Source: a bacterium (lineage in GTDB: Bacteria > Fidelibacterota > Marinisomatia > Marinisomatales > Marinisomataceae). From it: DNA of 20,024 nucleotides. The stretch is from positions 1 to 20,024 of the forward strand of contig JALRJJ010000063.1 of the NCBI GenBank assembly GCA_023255095.1. Reading direction: 5' to 3'. The notes under the pieces are model-generated. The model made no database searches and had not been told where the DNA came from. It saw only the letters and a program-made list of their open reading frames with translations. Shown piece after piece: positions 13,265 through 20,024 of this stretch (the stretch's first letter is position 1; each line of letters starts with the position of its first letter). The position numbers were made by a program, and so were the translations under genes.

Positions 13265-14577
13265 TAAATTAAATCCCAATATAAAAGATGTACCAATATA
13301 CTTAAAACATACCCCAAGAAAATAACCCCGCTCCACTTTAAGTGACTAGAAAATGTATACAACCCTTTTGCCTGACCCATTAAAGCTACACCAGGAGCAG
13401 ACCCAATCGATAGTAGACTTCCTCCAACTCCGGTAGCTAGGGTGACTAACAACCATTGACTCAAATCCATTGCATCTTGAGAGTGCATCTGCAAAACTGA
13501 AAACATAACAGGGATATTATCAATTACTGCTGAAATAATTCCTGTTAAAATATTTGAGACTGTAAAACCATAGCCTTCATAAAGAAAAGTATTCAACATA
13601 GCTAAATATCCCATTTCAGCTAAACCTGCAACACAAAGTATAATGCCATAGAAAAATAATAATGTGTCCCATTCTGCCTGGGCAATTTGCTGAAAAATAC
13701 CAAATGGGGCATCAGAACCATCTCGTTGAATTTCTGTAGATTTTGAATATGAAGTTTTAAGGTAATAACCATACAATTGAAGCAAACTAAGACCAAACAT
13801 CATCCCAAAAACAGGAGGTAAATGTAAAATGTTCTCAAAAGATACAGCTAGAAAAATAGTAAATAAGAATAAAAAGATAATTGGAATTGCACCTTTTTTA
13901 AGTTTAACCGGTTTATTTTCAACATCCACAGAAGAACCATGAATAAAATAACTCATTATCAATGCTGGAACTAAAAAGTTTACTAAAGAAGGTAAAATTA
14001 AATGAAAGAACTGGGTGAATTCTACATGACCAGATTGCCATACCATTAAAGTTGTAATATCTCCAAATGGACTAAAAGCCCCTCCGGCATTAGCAGCAAC
14101 AACGATATTAACGCAACTTATAGAAACAAAATTTTTGTTTCCTGCTCCTACAGCCATAACAACTGCACACATTGTCAAAGCAGTTGTTAAATTATCAGCT
14201 ATTGGAGATAAGAAAAATGCGATTATTCCGGTAATCCAAAAAAGTTTTCTATAGGAATATTTTTGTTCAAGCAAAATAGATCTTAATTTTTGAAAAACAT
14301 TTCTTTCAGTCATAGAATTGATATAGGTCATTGCAACTAACAAGAACAACATCAGCTGAGAAAACTCCTCAAAAGCATGCATAATTGATTCTTCGACATG
14401 CTCAGCATGACCATGCAATCTTGCATACCATGCCAGAGAACCCCAAATAATTCCTGCTGCAAATAGAACTGGTTTAGATTTTCTTAAATGAGTTACTTCT
14501 TCAGTCATAACAAAAGCGTAAGCAATTGTAAAAATAACTAAAGCAAAAATTCCGAGAGGATGTGATACTAGATTCAT
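13264..14577 (-). CDS. nhaD: NhaD-type sodium/proton antiporter
   Basis: A 437-residue ion-transporter-superfamily membrane protein with about 11-13 helices. Two conserved NhaD stretches are clear: SPIADNLTTAL (124-134) with its essential-type aspartate, and NAGGAFSPFGDITTLMVW (163-180). Near the C-terminus VIDNIPVMF and SIGSAPGVALMG repeat the pattern in the second half. It exchanges Na+ (or Li+) for H+ across the cytoplasmic membrane. Position next to the nqr genes suggests joint control of the Na+ gradient: NQR pumps Na+ out, NhaD links Na+ to H+. No Shine-Dalgarno sequence precedes the ATG. It is the first gene of the long leftward gene series and its stop overlaps the pduO start (TAATG). 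Confidence 0.95.
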   Translation of the reverse strand: MNLVSHPLGIFALVIFTIAYAFVMTEEVTHLRKSKPVLFAAGIIWGSLAWYARLHGHAEHVEESIMHAFEEFSQLMLFLLVAMTYINSMTERNVFQKLRSILLEQKYSYRKLFWITGIIAFFLSPIADNLTTALTMCAVVMAVGAGNKNFVSISCVNIVVAANAGGAFSPFGDITTLMVWQSGHVEFTQFFHLILPSLVNFLVPALIMSYFIHGSSVDVENKPVKLKKGAIPIIFLFLFTIFLAVSFENILHLPPVFGMMFGLSLLQLYGYYLKTSYSKSTEIQRDGSDAPFGIFQQIAQAEWDTLLFFYGIILCVAGLAEMGYLAMLNTFLYEGYGFTVSNILTGIISAVIDNIPVMFSVLQMHSQDAMDLSQWLLVTLATGVGGSLLSIGSAPGVALMGQAKGLYTFSSHLKWSGVIFLGYVLSILVHLLYWDLI

Positions 14578-14643
14578 AGTGGGAATATACCAATAAGGTG
14601 TTTAAAAATTTAGAAAAATCGATTTAAATTAGTAAATTATTTC
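14578..14643. promoter_or_regulatory. Divergent promoter region between nhaD and nqrM
   Basis: These 66 AT-rich bases are the only divergent gap in the window, so they should hold promoters in both directions. On the minus strand TATATT (14584-14589) ends six bases before the nhaD ATG. On the plus strand TAAATT (14633-14638) ends five bases before the nqrM ATG. If these are -10 boxes, transcription would begin at or next to each start codon, giving leaderless messages; neither gene has a Shine-Dalgarno sequence. No convincing -35 box is seen on either side. AT-rich DNA yields such boxes easily, so the box positions are tentative while the location of promoters here is likely. Confidence 0.4.
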
Positions 14644-14799
14644 ATGGAATATCTAATTGTAATTTCAATATTAATTATATGCTTTTTTATAATGAATATT
14701 GGTTTGATTTTTAAAAATAAACCTCTAAAAAAAGGTTGTGGGTCTTCCCCGGATGGGTGTGAAATATGCGGTGGAGACATTTCTAAATGTGAGAGTTAA
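14644..14799 (+). CDS. nqrM: Na+-NQR maturation protein NqrM (DUF539)
   Basis: A 51-residue protein and the only plus-strand gene. An N-terminal membrane helix (residues 2-22) is followed by IFKNKPLKKGCGSS (22-35) and CEICGGDISKCES (39-51). The four cysteines (32, 39, 42, 49), the GxIFxxKPLKxxC step and the CExCGGDxxKCE end are the hallmark of NqrM, which in Vibrio is needed to deliver iron to the Fe centre held by NqrD and NqrE. Family members are about 60-80 residues, so this is a short form, but nothing essential is missing. In gammaproteobacteria nqrM follows apbE on the same strand; here it faces the operon and overlaps the apbE stop by four bases. Confidence 0.93.
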   Translation: MEYLIVISILIICFFIMNIGLIFKNKPLKKGCGSSPDGCEICGGDISKCES

Positions 14800-15812
14800 T
14801 TATTTTTTCTTAAAGAACCAGTAAAAGATTTTTGATAGTTTCCGTCTTTAGTCAGAAATATTAATATAGAGTTAATTGATTTTGAATCTAAGAAGTCCTC
14901 TAAATTTTCTAAATTACTCATAGCAAAAACCATTGTAGCTAATGCATCTGCATCCATGCATGATTTCTCACTCAAAATTGATACCGAACCTAAGGATGCA
15001 GTAATTGGATAACCTGTTTTGGGGTTAATCCCATGATGAAAAAAAGACTGAGATTTATCAAAGTAATAGTTTCTATAATTTCCAGAAGTAGCCAATGACA
15101 AATTATTTAAAGAAATAATTTCTTCAATATCATTTTGTGAATTTTGTAGACTGGGAGAAACAATTCCAACTTTCCAATCTTTTTTGTTAGATCTTGTACT
15201 TATTTCTCCACCAATTTCAATCATTATGTCTTCATATGTCAGTGATTTCATTAATCTATCTACAGCGTATCCCTTAGCGATTGAACTCAAATCAATTTGA
15301 ACTTTTGGATGTTTTTTTCTAATCCTATTCCCTTCAATTTCCAATAAATCTTGACCCACAAATTCTAACTTTTCATCTATCATTTCCTGTGATGGTTTAT
15401 TCAAAAAAATTTCAGGACCAAATCCCCATAGATTCACTAATGGCATCACGGTTATATCATATAAACCATTTGATAATTGATAATACTCAAATGAAGTGTT
15501 TACTACTTCAGCAAATTCGGGGGAGATATCAAACCATAAAGTATCTGAAAATGAATTAAAATTAGAAATTTCACTATCTGTAATATAGGTGGACATCTGT
15601 TGGTTAATTTCTTCTAAAATTTCATTGACAATTTTACTTTGATCTAATTTTTTTAATGAAAAATTTTTAGGAATATATTTTATTGAGTATGTTGTACCCA
15701 TAGTTTGTCCAGAGAGAACAATTTCATTCCTGGATAGTAATTGATAGATTATTAAAAGTGATAATGTAATGAAAGAAATATATGGGAGGTTTTTTTTAAC
15801 CAAAGTCATCAT
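14796..15812 (-). CDS. apbE: FAD:protein FMN transferase ApbE
   Basis: A 338-residue enzyme that transfers FMN from FAD to a threonine of target proteins; in this operon the targets are NqrB and NqrC. Motifs: GQTMGTTYSIKY (35-46), the PLVNLWGFG segment, DLSSIAKGYAVDR (174-186), IEIGGE (198-203), HHGINPKTG (259-267) and the Mg-binding DADALATM (287-294). The N-terminus is an uncleaved-looking hydrophobic helix (about 8-25) without the lipobox cysteine found in many ApbE lipoproteins, so it is probably membrane-anchored facing the periplasm. I use the ATG at 15810-15812 rather than a TTG two codons upstream; it overlaps nqrF by 17 bases. The stop overlaps the opposing nqrM stop, with no hairpin terminator visible. 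Confidence 0.95.
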   Translation of the reverse strand: MMTLVKKNLPYISFITLSLLIIYQLLSRNEIVLSGQTMGTTYSIKYIPKNFSLKKLDQSKIVNEILEEINQQMSTYITDSEISNFNSFSDTLWFDISPEFAEVVNTSFEYYQLSNGLYDITVMPLVNLWGFGPEIFLNKPSQEMIDEKLEFVGQDLLEIEGNRIRKKHPKVQIDLSSIAKGYAVDRLMKSLTYEDIMIEIGGEISTRSNKKDWKVGIVSPSLQNSQNDIEEIISLNNLSLATSGNYRNYYFDKSQSFFHHGINPKTGYPITASLGSVSILSEKSCMDADALATMVFAMSNLENLEDFLDSKSINSILIFLTKDGNYQKSFTGSLRKNN

Positions 15813-17025
15813 AAGCAATCATATCTTCTTCAACTCCTAAATCCCATAACATTTTTTGAACTGCACTGATCATCATAGGAGGGCCACACAAATAGTACTC
15901 ACACTCTGTTGGGTCTTCATGATTTTTTAAGTATAAATCAAGAGCGACTTGATGAATAAACCCAACTGGACCCTTCCAATTGTCATTTGGAAGAGGATCT
16001 GAAAGCGCAACTTGATATCTAAAGTTTGAAAATTGTTTTTCAAGATCTTTAAATTCTTCATCATAGAACATTTCTTTCACAGAACGTGCACCATACCAAA
16101 AAGAAACTTTTCTTTTAGTATTCTCAGTTTTAAGAAGGTGAAAAATATGAGATCTTAAGGGAGCCATACCGGCACCACCACCAATATAAATCATCTCTCT
16201 TTCGGTATCTTTTATATGAAAATCACCATAAGGACCCGAAACAGTTATTTGATCGCCAGGTTTTAAATTAAATACATAAGATGAAGCAATTCCTGGAGGA
16301 ACGCTTGGCATATTTGGAGGAGGAGAAGCAATTCTAATATTAAGCATAATCATATTTCCTTCAGCGGGATGATTTGCCATTGAATATGCTCTAAAAATAG
16401 GATTTTTATTCTCAGCAGTATATTGCCATACATCAAATTTATCCCAATCATCTCTATAGATTTCTTCAATTTCAAAATTCTTATACTCAATATTATTATA
16501 TGCCGGTACATCAATTTGTATGTAACCTCCAGACTCAAAATGAATAGGATCATCCTTAGGAAGTTCAATAACTAATTCTTTAATAAAAGTAGCCACATTA
16601 TTATTTGATTTTACGATTGCATTCCACTTTCGAATACTAAAAATTTCGTCCGGAACTTTAATTTTCATGTCATTTCTGATTTTAACTTGACAACCTAATC
16701 TCCAATGATTCTTTTGATCTTTTCTGCTAATATATGCTTGTTCGGTAGGAAGGATATCGCCTCCACCTTCAATAACTTGACACTTACACTGAGCGCAGGT
16801 TCCTTGACCTCCACATGCTGAAGGTAAGTATACATTTTGCGATGCAAGAGCAGACAAAACAGTTCCACCAGTTTGAACTTTTAAAGATTTAGAAGCATCA
16901 TCATTAATTACAACAGAAACTTCACCTTGCGGCAGTAGTAGATTGCCAATAAAATTGAGTAATATAACCAAAAGAATAATGACTATAGTAAAAACTAAAA
17001 CACCAACTAATACTTCAAAAATCAT
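15796..17025 (-). CDS. nqrF: Na+-translocating NADH:quinone reductase subunit F
   Basis: A 409-residue subunit that accepts electrons from NADH. One N-terminal membrane helix (about 5-28) is followed by a ferredoxin domain whose 2Fe-2S cysteines are Cys71, Cys77, Cys80 and Cys112 (SACGGQGTCAQC, then GCQV), one residue off the Vibrio numbering. The FAD-binding RAYSM is at 212-216, the NADH-binding IGGGAGMAPLRSH at 281-293 and CGPPMM at 380-385; the chain ends YDDFG as usual. Length is typical (about 407). The start overlaps the nqrE stop by four bases (ATGA). Identification is secure; the ferredoxin:oxygenase reductases it resembles lack the N-terminal helix and this operon context. Confidence 0.98.
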   Translation of the reverse strand: MIFEVLVGVLVFTIVIILLVILLNFIGNLLLPQGEVSVVINDDASKSLKVQTGGTVLSALASQNVYLPSACGGQGTCAQCKCQVIEGGGDILPTEQAYISRKDQKNHWRLGCQVKIRNDMKIKVPDEIFSIRKWNAIVKSNNNVATFIKELVIELPKDDPIHFESGGYIQIDVPAYNNIEYKNFEIEEIYRDDWDKFDVWQYTAENKNPIFRAYSMANHPAEGNMIMLNIRIASPPPNMPSVPPGIASSYVFNLKPGDQITVSGPYGDFHIKDTEREMIYIGGGAGMAPLRSHIFHLLKTENTKRKVSFWYGARSVKEMFYDEEFKDLEKQFSNFRYQVALSDPLPNDNWKGPVGFIHQVALDLYLKNHEDPTECEYYLCGPPMMISAVQKMLWDLGVEEDMIAYDDFG

Positions 17026-17642
17026 AAATCAATTCCTGAAAATGCCATAAATGCCATTGATAATAATCCAGTCAATAACATTGCCATCGCAACACCCCTT
17101 AATCTTGGAGGAATATTTGAATATCTAAGCCTATATCTTACAGATGCAAGTGCAACAATTGCTAAAAGAAACCCTACTCCTGAACCAAATCCATAAACGA
17201 TTGTCTCTGATAATAGGTATTCTCTTTCCACCATAAACAAAGATCCGCCAAGTATTGAACAATTCACAGCAATTAAAGGCAAGAAAATTCCTAAACTGTT
17301 ATAAAGAGATTGAGAAAACTTTTCCATAAAAATTTCAACTAGTTGAACCATAGCAGCAATTACTGAAATAAAAACAATCAATTTTAAAAAGTCTAAGTTT
17401 AATTCTGAAAGGCTAGGATGAATCCATGATAATGCTCCGTCTTTCAATAGAAATTCCCATAAATACCAATTAATTGGAGCTGTTATTGTGAGCACTACCA
17501 CAACTGCCATTCCTATCCCAACTGAAGCATCTATTTTCTTAGATATAGCTAAGAATGAACAGAGACCAAGAAAATAAGCTAATACAATATTTTCAATAAA
17601 AACTGCTTTAGTAAAAATACTCAAATAATGTTCTAAACCCAT
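17022..17642 (-). CDS. nqrE: Na+-translocating NADH:quinone reductase subunit E
   Basis: A 206-residue membrane subunit with about six helices that forms, with NqrD, a pair of inverted halves holding an iron centre in the middle of the membrane. The two expected cysteines are present: Cys28 (GLCSF) and Cys128 (AVNCSILGG). The opening MGLEHYLSIFTKAVFIEN and the length match NqrE (about 198-206). It could only be confused with RnfA, but the nqrF/nqrC neighbours settle it. The start abuts the nqrD stop with no gap, and the stop overlaps nqrF by four bases. Its cofactor is presumably loaded with the help of NqrM encoded nearby. Confidence 0.97.
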   Translation of the reverse strand: MGLEHYLSIFTKAVFIENIVLAYFLGLCSFLAISKKIDASVGIGMAVVVVLTITAPINWYLWEFLLKDGALSWIHPSLSELNLDFLKLIVFISVIAAMVQLVEIFMEKFSQSLYNSLGIFLPLIAVNCSILGGSLFMVEREYLLSETIVYGFGSGVGFLLAIVALASVRYRLRYSNIPPRLRGVAMAMLLTGLLSMAFMAFSGIDL

Positions 17643-18296
17643 CTAAGCCTCCTCTTCAATTCCAATTAACTCTCTTTGAAACCAAATAACTAATCCTAGA
17701 ATGATAAATGCGCCAGGAGATAGTACTAATAACCCAATATTTTCATATCCAGCAGCATACCAGGATTCAGGTATAGAAAACAATACATATCCTGCTCCTC
17801 CATTTGGCAAAGTTATTGTACCAGAACCAAAAAGTTCTCTGAAGAAAGATACGATAATTATAATCATCCCATATCCTAGACCATTACCAATGCCATCAAG
17901 AAATGCTTTTGAAGGACCATGTTTTAAAGCAAATGCTTCAGCTCGACCCATAACAATACAGTTAGTAATTATTAAACCTACAAAAACAGATAGTTGCTTG
18001 CTCATATCATACATGTAAGCTTGCAATAATTGATCAACAACTGAAACTAGGGATGCAATAACAGAAAGCATTATAACAATTCGAACACGGTTAGGAATAA
18101 AATTTCGAATCACAGATAATATTACATTTGAAGAAGAAAGAACAAAAATCACAGCCAAGCTCATAATAATAGCTTGATCCACTCTAATTGTAACTGCTAA
18201 CGCTGAGCAAATGCCTAATACTTGTAAAGAAATTGGATTATTTACATTTATAGGATCAGAAATGATTTTTTTTGATTCTGAGTTAAATAGTTCCAC
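17643..18296 (-). CDS. nqrD: Na+-translocating NADH:quinone reductase subunit D
   Basis: A 217-residue membrane subunit with about six helices, partner of NqrE. The iron-centre cysteines are Cys30 (LGICSALAV) and Cys113 (TNCIVMGRAEAFA). Length is typical (about 210). The start is GTG at 18294-18296, chosen because the next methionine is at residue 45, well past the conserved NPISLQVLGIC segment. The first 14 bases overlap the end of nqrC, with no clear Shine-Dalgarno sequence, so translation is probably coupled. It resembles RnfE but the operon context fixes it as NqrD. Confidence 0.97.
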   Translation of the reverse strand: MELFNSESKKIISDPINVNNPISLQVLGICSALAVTIRVDQAIIMSLAVIFVLSSSNVILSVIRNFIPNRVRIVIMLSVIASLVSVVDQLLQAYMYDMSKQLSVFVGLIITNCIVMGRAEAFALKHGPSKAFLDGIGNGLGYGMIIIIVSFFRELFGSGTITLPNGGAGYVLFSIPESWYAAGYENIGLLVLSPGAFIILGLVIWFQRELIGIEEEA

Positions 18297-18996
18297 TTGT
18301 TCTAACCTTATTTAAATATTCTTCATATCTCTTTAAATCTTCAGCAATAAAAATTGAAACACCCCTACCTGTTACAGTAGCTCCAGAAATACCATCTACT
18401 TGATGGATAGACTTAGAATTTTCTAGATTAACCTTGCCTTTGACTACTTCAATACCAATAATTTCTTCTTGAATATCTCTAATTTTTTTTCCTTTGAAGT
18501 TATTGATAAACCAACTTTTCTCAACTTCTCCACCTAATCCTGGAGTTTCACCATGCTTGTAAAATTGTATTCCCAAAACTGTGTCGGTATCAGGTTCTAA
18601 AGCAATATAACCATATATAGTTGACCAAAGACCTTTTCCAGCAACGGGAAGAGCAATTCCAGCAATATCACCATCCACGACCTTGATATAGACCGGAAGT
18701 TGAGATTGATTTTTTTCAATATCAACATCTTCTAAAACACAATCAATTTTATTGCCTAGTTTATCAACACAAAAAGCTTGAACGTTTTCAGAAAAAATTG
18801 TCTCTACTAAGTCATTTGTCCATGGATTTTCAACATCTTCTTCAAAACTTAAGGACCTTAAAATATTTTTTTTAACATCAGCTTTTAAATTATAATCTTG
18901 CAAATCTCTAACGTTGATTTTGGTAAAGGATAAAATAGATCCTAGGATAGCAGTTACTACAAAGACAAATCCTAATGTATAAGCATTGCTATGCAT
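18283..18996 (-). CDS. nqrC: Na+-translocating NADH:quinone reductase subunit C
   Basis: A 237-residue subunit with an N-terminal membrane helix (about 6-24) and a periplasmic flavin domain. The covalent FMN site is DGISGATVT, with the acceptor Thr207, and the conserved HGETPGLGGE stands at 148-157. FMN is attached by ApbE, encoded at the end of this operon. The protein is slightly shorter than the Vibrio form (about 257) with no motif lost. The start overlaps the nqrB stop by eight bases, and the end overlaps nqrD by 14. Assignment is secure; RnfG shares the SGAT motif but the gene order is that of nqr. Confidence 0.97.
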   Translation of the reverse strand: MHSNAYTLGFVFVVTAILGSILSFTKINVRDLQDYNLKADVKKNILRSLSFEEDVENPWTNDLVETIFSENVQAFCVDKLGNKIDCVLEDVDIEKNQSQLPVYIKVVDGDIAGIALPVAGKGLWSTIYGYIALEPDTDTVLGIQFYKHGETPGLGGEVEKSWFINNFKGKKIRDIQEEIIGIEVVKGKVNLENSKSIHQVDGISGATVTGRGVSIFIAEDLKRYEEYLNKVRTSGTI

Positions 18997-20024
18997 TTCT
19001 ACTTAACCTCATTTTAATATTTGACTGAATTACATAGTAATCAATTAGAGGGGCAAACATATTCATAATTAAAATGGCCAACATTACTCCTTCAGGATAT
19101 GCTGGATTGATTGATCTAATAATTACTGTCAAAAAACCTATAAAAAATCCATAAATCCATCTACCGCGATTAGTATGAGAGGAAGTTACTGGTTCAGTTG
19201 CCATAAAAACTATCCCAAAGAGAAAACTTCCAATTAATAAATGCTGTAAAGGCGTTATGGTTAACATTGCATTCGTAGAGAAAGGGGCAAGCCAATTTAA
19301 TATAGAGGCGGTTAGAATTAACCCTACTACTGATGAAAGCATTATTCTCCATGATGCAATACCACAGTATATTAAGAAAAGACCTCCTAATAAAATCAAC
19401 AATTTGTTTGTTTCTCCAATGGAACCAGGAATTAGACCCCAAAATAAATTCATATTAGAAAAATCGAATTGAGTTATTTGAGAAAATAAATTGGATGCAG
19501 TGTCATAATTTTTAGGGTTCGCAGGAATAGATAAAGCAGTTGCAGCGCTGTAACCATCTACGCCAATAGCCCATATTTTATCACCGGACATTTTGGTTGG
19601 GAAAGCGAAATACATAAAAGCTCTAGCGGTAAGAGCTGGATTGAAAATATTAGTTCCAACGCCACCAAAAATTTCTTTCCCAATTATAATACCAAAAGCA
19701 GTTCCAATAAAAACTTGCCAAAGAGGAACATTCGGTGGCAAGGTTAAAGGAATCAATGCACAAGAAACTAGAAAACCTTCGTTTACCTCATGCTTTCTTA
19801 TAATCGCAAAACTTAATTCACAAATTGCTCCAGCAACAAAAGTAGTTATCAAGATTGGAAGAACAAATTTTAACCCAAAAAGAAATGAAGCTATAAAGTT
19901 AGATTCAATGTTTAACGCATTAGAATATAGATAGCCAATGTTATACGAACCAAATATGTAGCATGGAATTAGAGCTATCACTACAAAAAACATTGTCCTT
20001 TTAATATCCATATTATCTCTAATA
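18989..20024 (-). CDS. nqrB: Na+-translocating NADH:quinone reductase subunit B, N-terminus cut by window edge
   Basis: The frame stays open to the window edge. The ATG at 20009-20011 is not the start: the codons before it read IRDN, completing the conserved IRDNMDIKRTM that lies some 50-60 residues into other NqrB proteins. The visible 340 residues from that methionine hold about nine membrane helices, GGVGTNIFNPALTARAF (116-132) and the covalent FMN site DGYSAATAL (152-160) with acceptor Thr158. The acceptor motif is SAAT rather than SGAT. NqrB binds FMN and riboflavin, takes part in quinone reduction and is the main Na+-path subunit. It ends eight bases inside nqrC. nqrA should lie just beyond the right edge. 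Confidence 0.96.
   Translation of the reverse strand, partial: IRDNMDIKRTMFFVVIALIPCYIFGSYNIGYLYSNALNIESNFIASFLFGLKFVLPILITTFVAGAICELSFAIIRKHEVNEGFLVSCALIPLTLPPNVPLWQVFIGTAFGIIIGKEIFGGVGTNIFNPALTARAFMYFAFPTKMSGDKIWAIGVDGYSAATALSIPANPKNYDTASNLFSQITQFDFSNMNLFWGLIPGSIGETNKLLILLGGLFLIYCGIASWRIMLSSVVGLILTASILNWLAPFSTNAMLTITPLQHLLIGSFLFGIVFMATEPVTSSHTNRGRWIYGFFIGFLTVIIRSINPAYPEGVMLAILIMNMFAPLIDYYVIQSNIKMRLSRNA

Noticed and set aside
13265..13336. Longer N-terminus for the cobalamin adenosyltransferase inside nhaD
   Set aside because: The added 24 residues do not match the family, whereas the ATG at 13264 begins exactly at the conserved MRITKVTTRNGD and overlaps the nhaD stop as TAATG.
14578..14643. 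Riboswitch (for example cobalamin) ahead of the pduO-containing gene series
   Set aside because: Only 66 bases are available and no B12-box-like sequence is visible.
14700..14810. Bidirectional terminator between apbE and nqrM
   Set aside because: The two coding regions interlock and I see no GC-rich hairpin followed by a T run on either strand.
17701..18018. 105-codon plus-strand open frame opposite nqrD
   Set aside because: Proline- and isoleucine-rich translation typical of the reverse of membrane-protein codons; nqrD is certain on the other strand.
19593..19934. 113-codon plus-strand open frame opposite nqrB
   Set aside because: It is the mirror of a strongly conserved membrane protein, has no family motif and no ribosome site; a shadow frame.
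20009..20011. ATG as the start of nqrB
   Set aside because: The upstream codons to the window edge read IRDN and complete the conserved RDxxDxKR segment of NqrB, so this methionine is internal and the gene is cut by the window.

Overview
The window is an AT-rich (by eye about one third G+C), extremely gene-dense piece of a bacterial chromosome with no RNA gene, insertion sequence, CRISPR array or phage gene that I can see. The content (sodium-pumping NADH dehydrogenase, NhaD Na+/H+ antiporter, cytochrome c maturation genes, DXP isoprenoid pathway, B12-dependent mutase) suggests a free-living, respiring, probably marine Gram-negative bacterium. A streamlined uncultured lineage such as Marinimicrobia/SAR406 or a relative in the FCB group would fit, but that placement is a guess from gene content and not from a marker gene.

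Layout: all genes but one lie on the minus strand, so transcription runs from high to low coordinates. The right end (14796-20024) is the nqr operon: nqrB (cut by the window edge), nqrC, nqrD, nqrE, nqrF and apbE. A tiny plus-strand gene too short for ordinary ORF calling (14644-14799) encodes the four-cysteine maturation factor NqrM. Its stop codon overlaps the apbE stop tail to tail. A 66-bp divergent gap separates nqrM from nhaD.

From nhaD (14577) to the left edge runs one uninterrupted series of minus-strand genes, most of them touching or overlapping: nhaD, pduO-type cobalamin adenosyltransferase, nrnA, ispH, pdxS, pdxT, dxs, an acyl-CoA mutase large subunit, ccmE, ccmF, a 27-codon membrane micro-ORF, ccmA, ccmB, ccmC, ccmD, an archaeal-type (type II) GAPDH-like dehydrogenase and a metallo-beta-lactamase-fold hydrolase cut by the left edge. 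Several junctions are TAATG or TGATG, so translational coupling is likely.

How the genes work together: NQR exports Na+ while oxidising NADH, ApbE and NqrM mature it, and NhaD trades Na+ for H+. The adenosyltransferase makes the adenosylcobalamin that the mutase needs. PdxS/PdxT make pyridoxal phosphate, and Dxs/IspH are the first and last steps of the DXP route to isoprenoids. The Ccm genes attach haem to c-type cytochromes.

Most notable points: (1) CcmE has the Cys-x3-Tyr motif instead of His-x3-Tyr, and ccmG/ccmH/ccmI are missing from the cluster, as in the variant called System I*; (2) an unannotated 27-residue membrane peptide ORF exactly fills the ccmF-ccmA gap; (3) the 'methylmalonyl-CoA mutase' carries Phe and Gln at the two positions that mark isobutyryl-CoA-type mutases; (4) the small nqrM gene lies antisense to and overlaps the end of the nqr operon; (5) an archaeal-type GAPDH relative sits in a bacterial operon.
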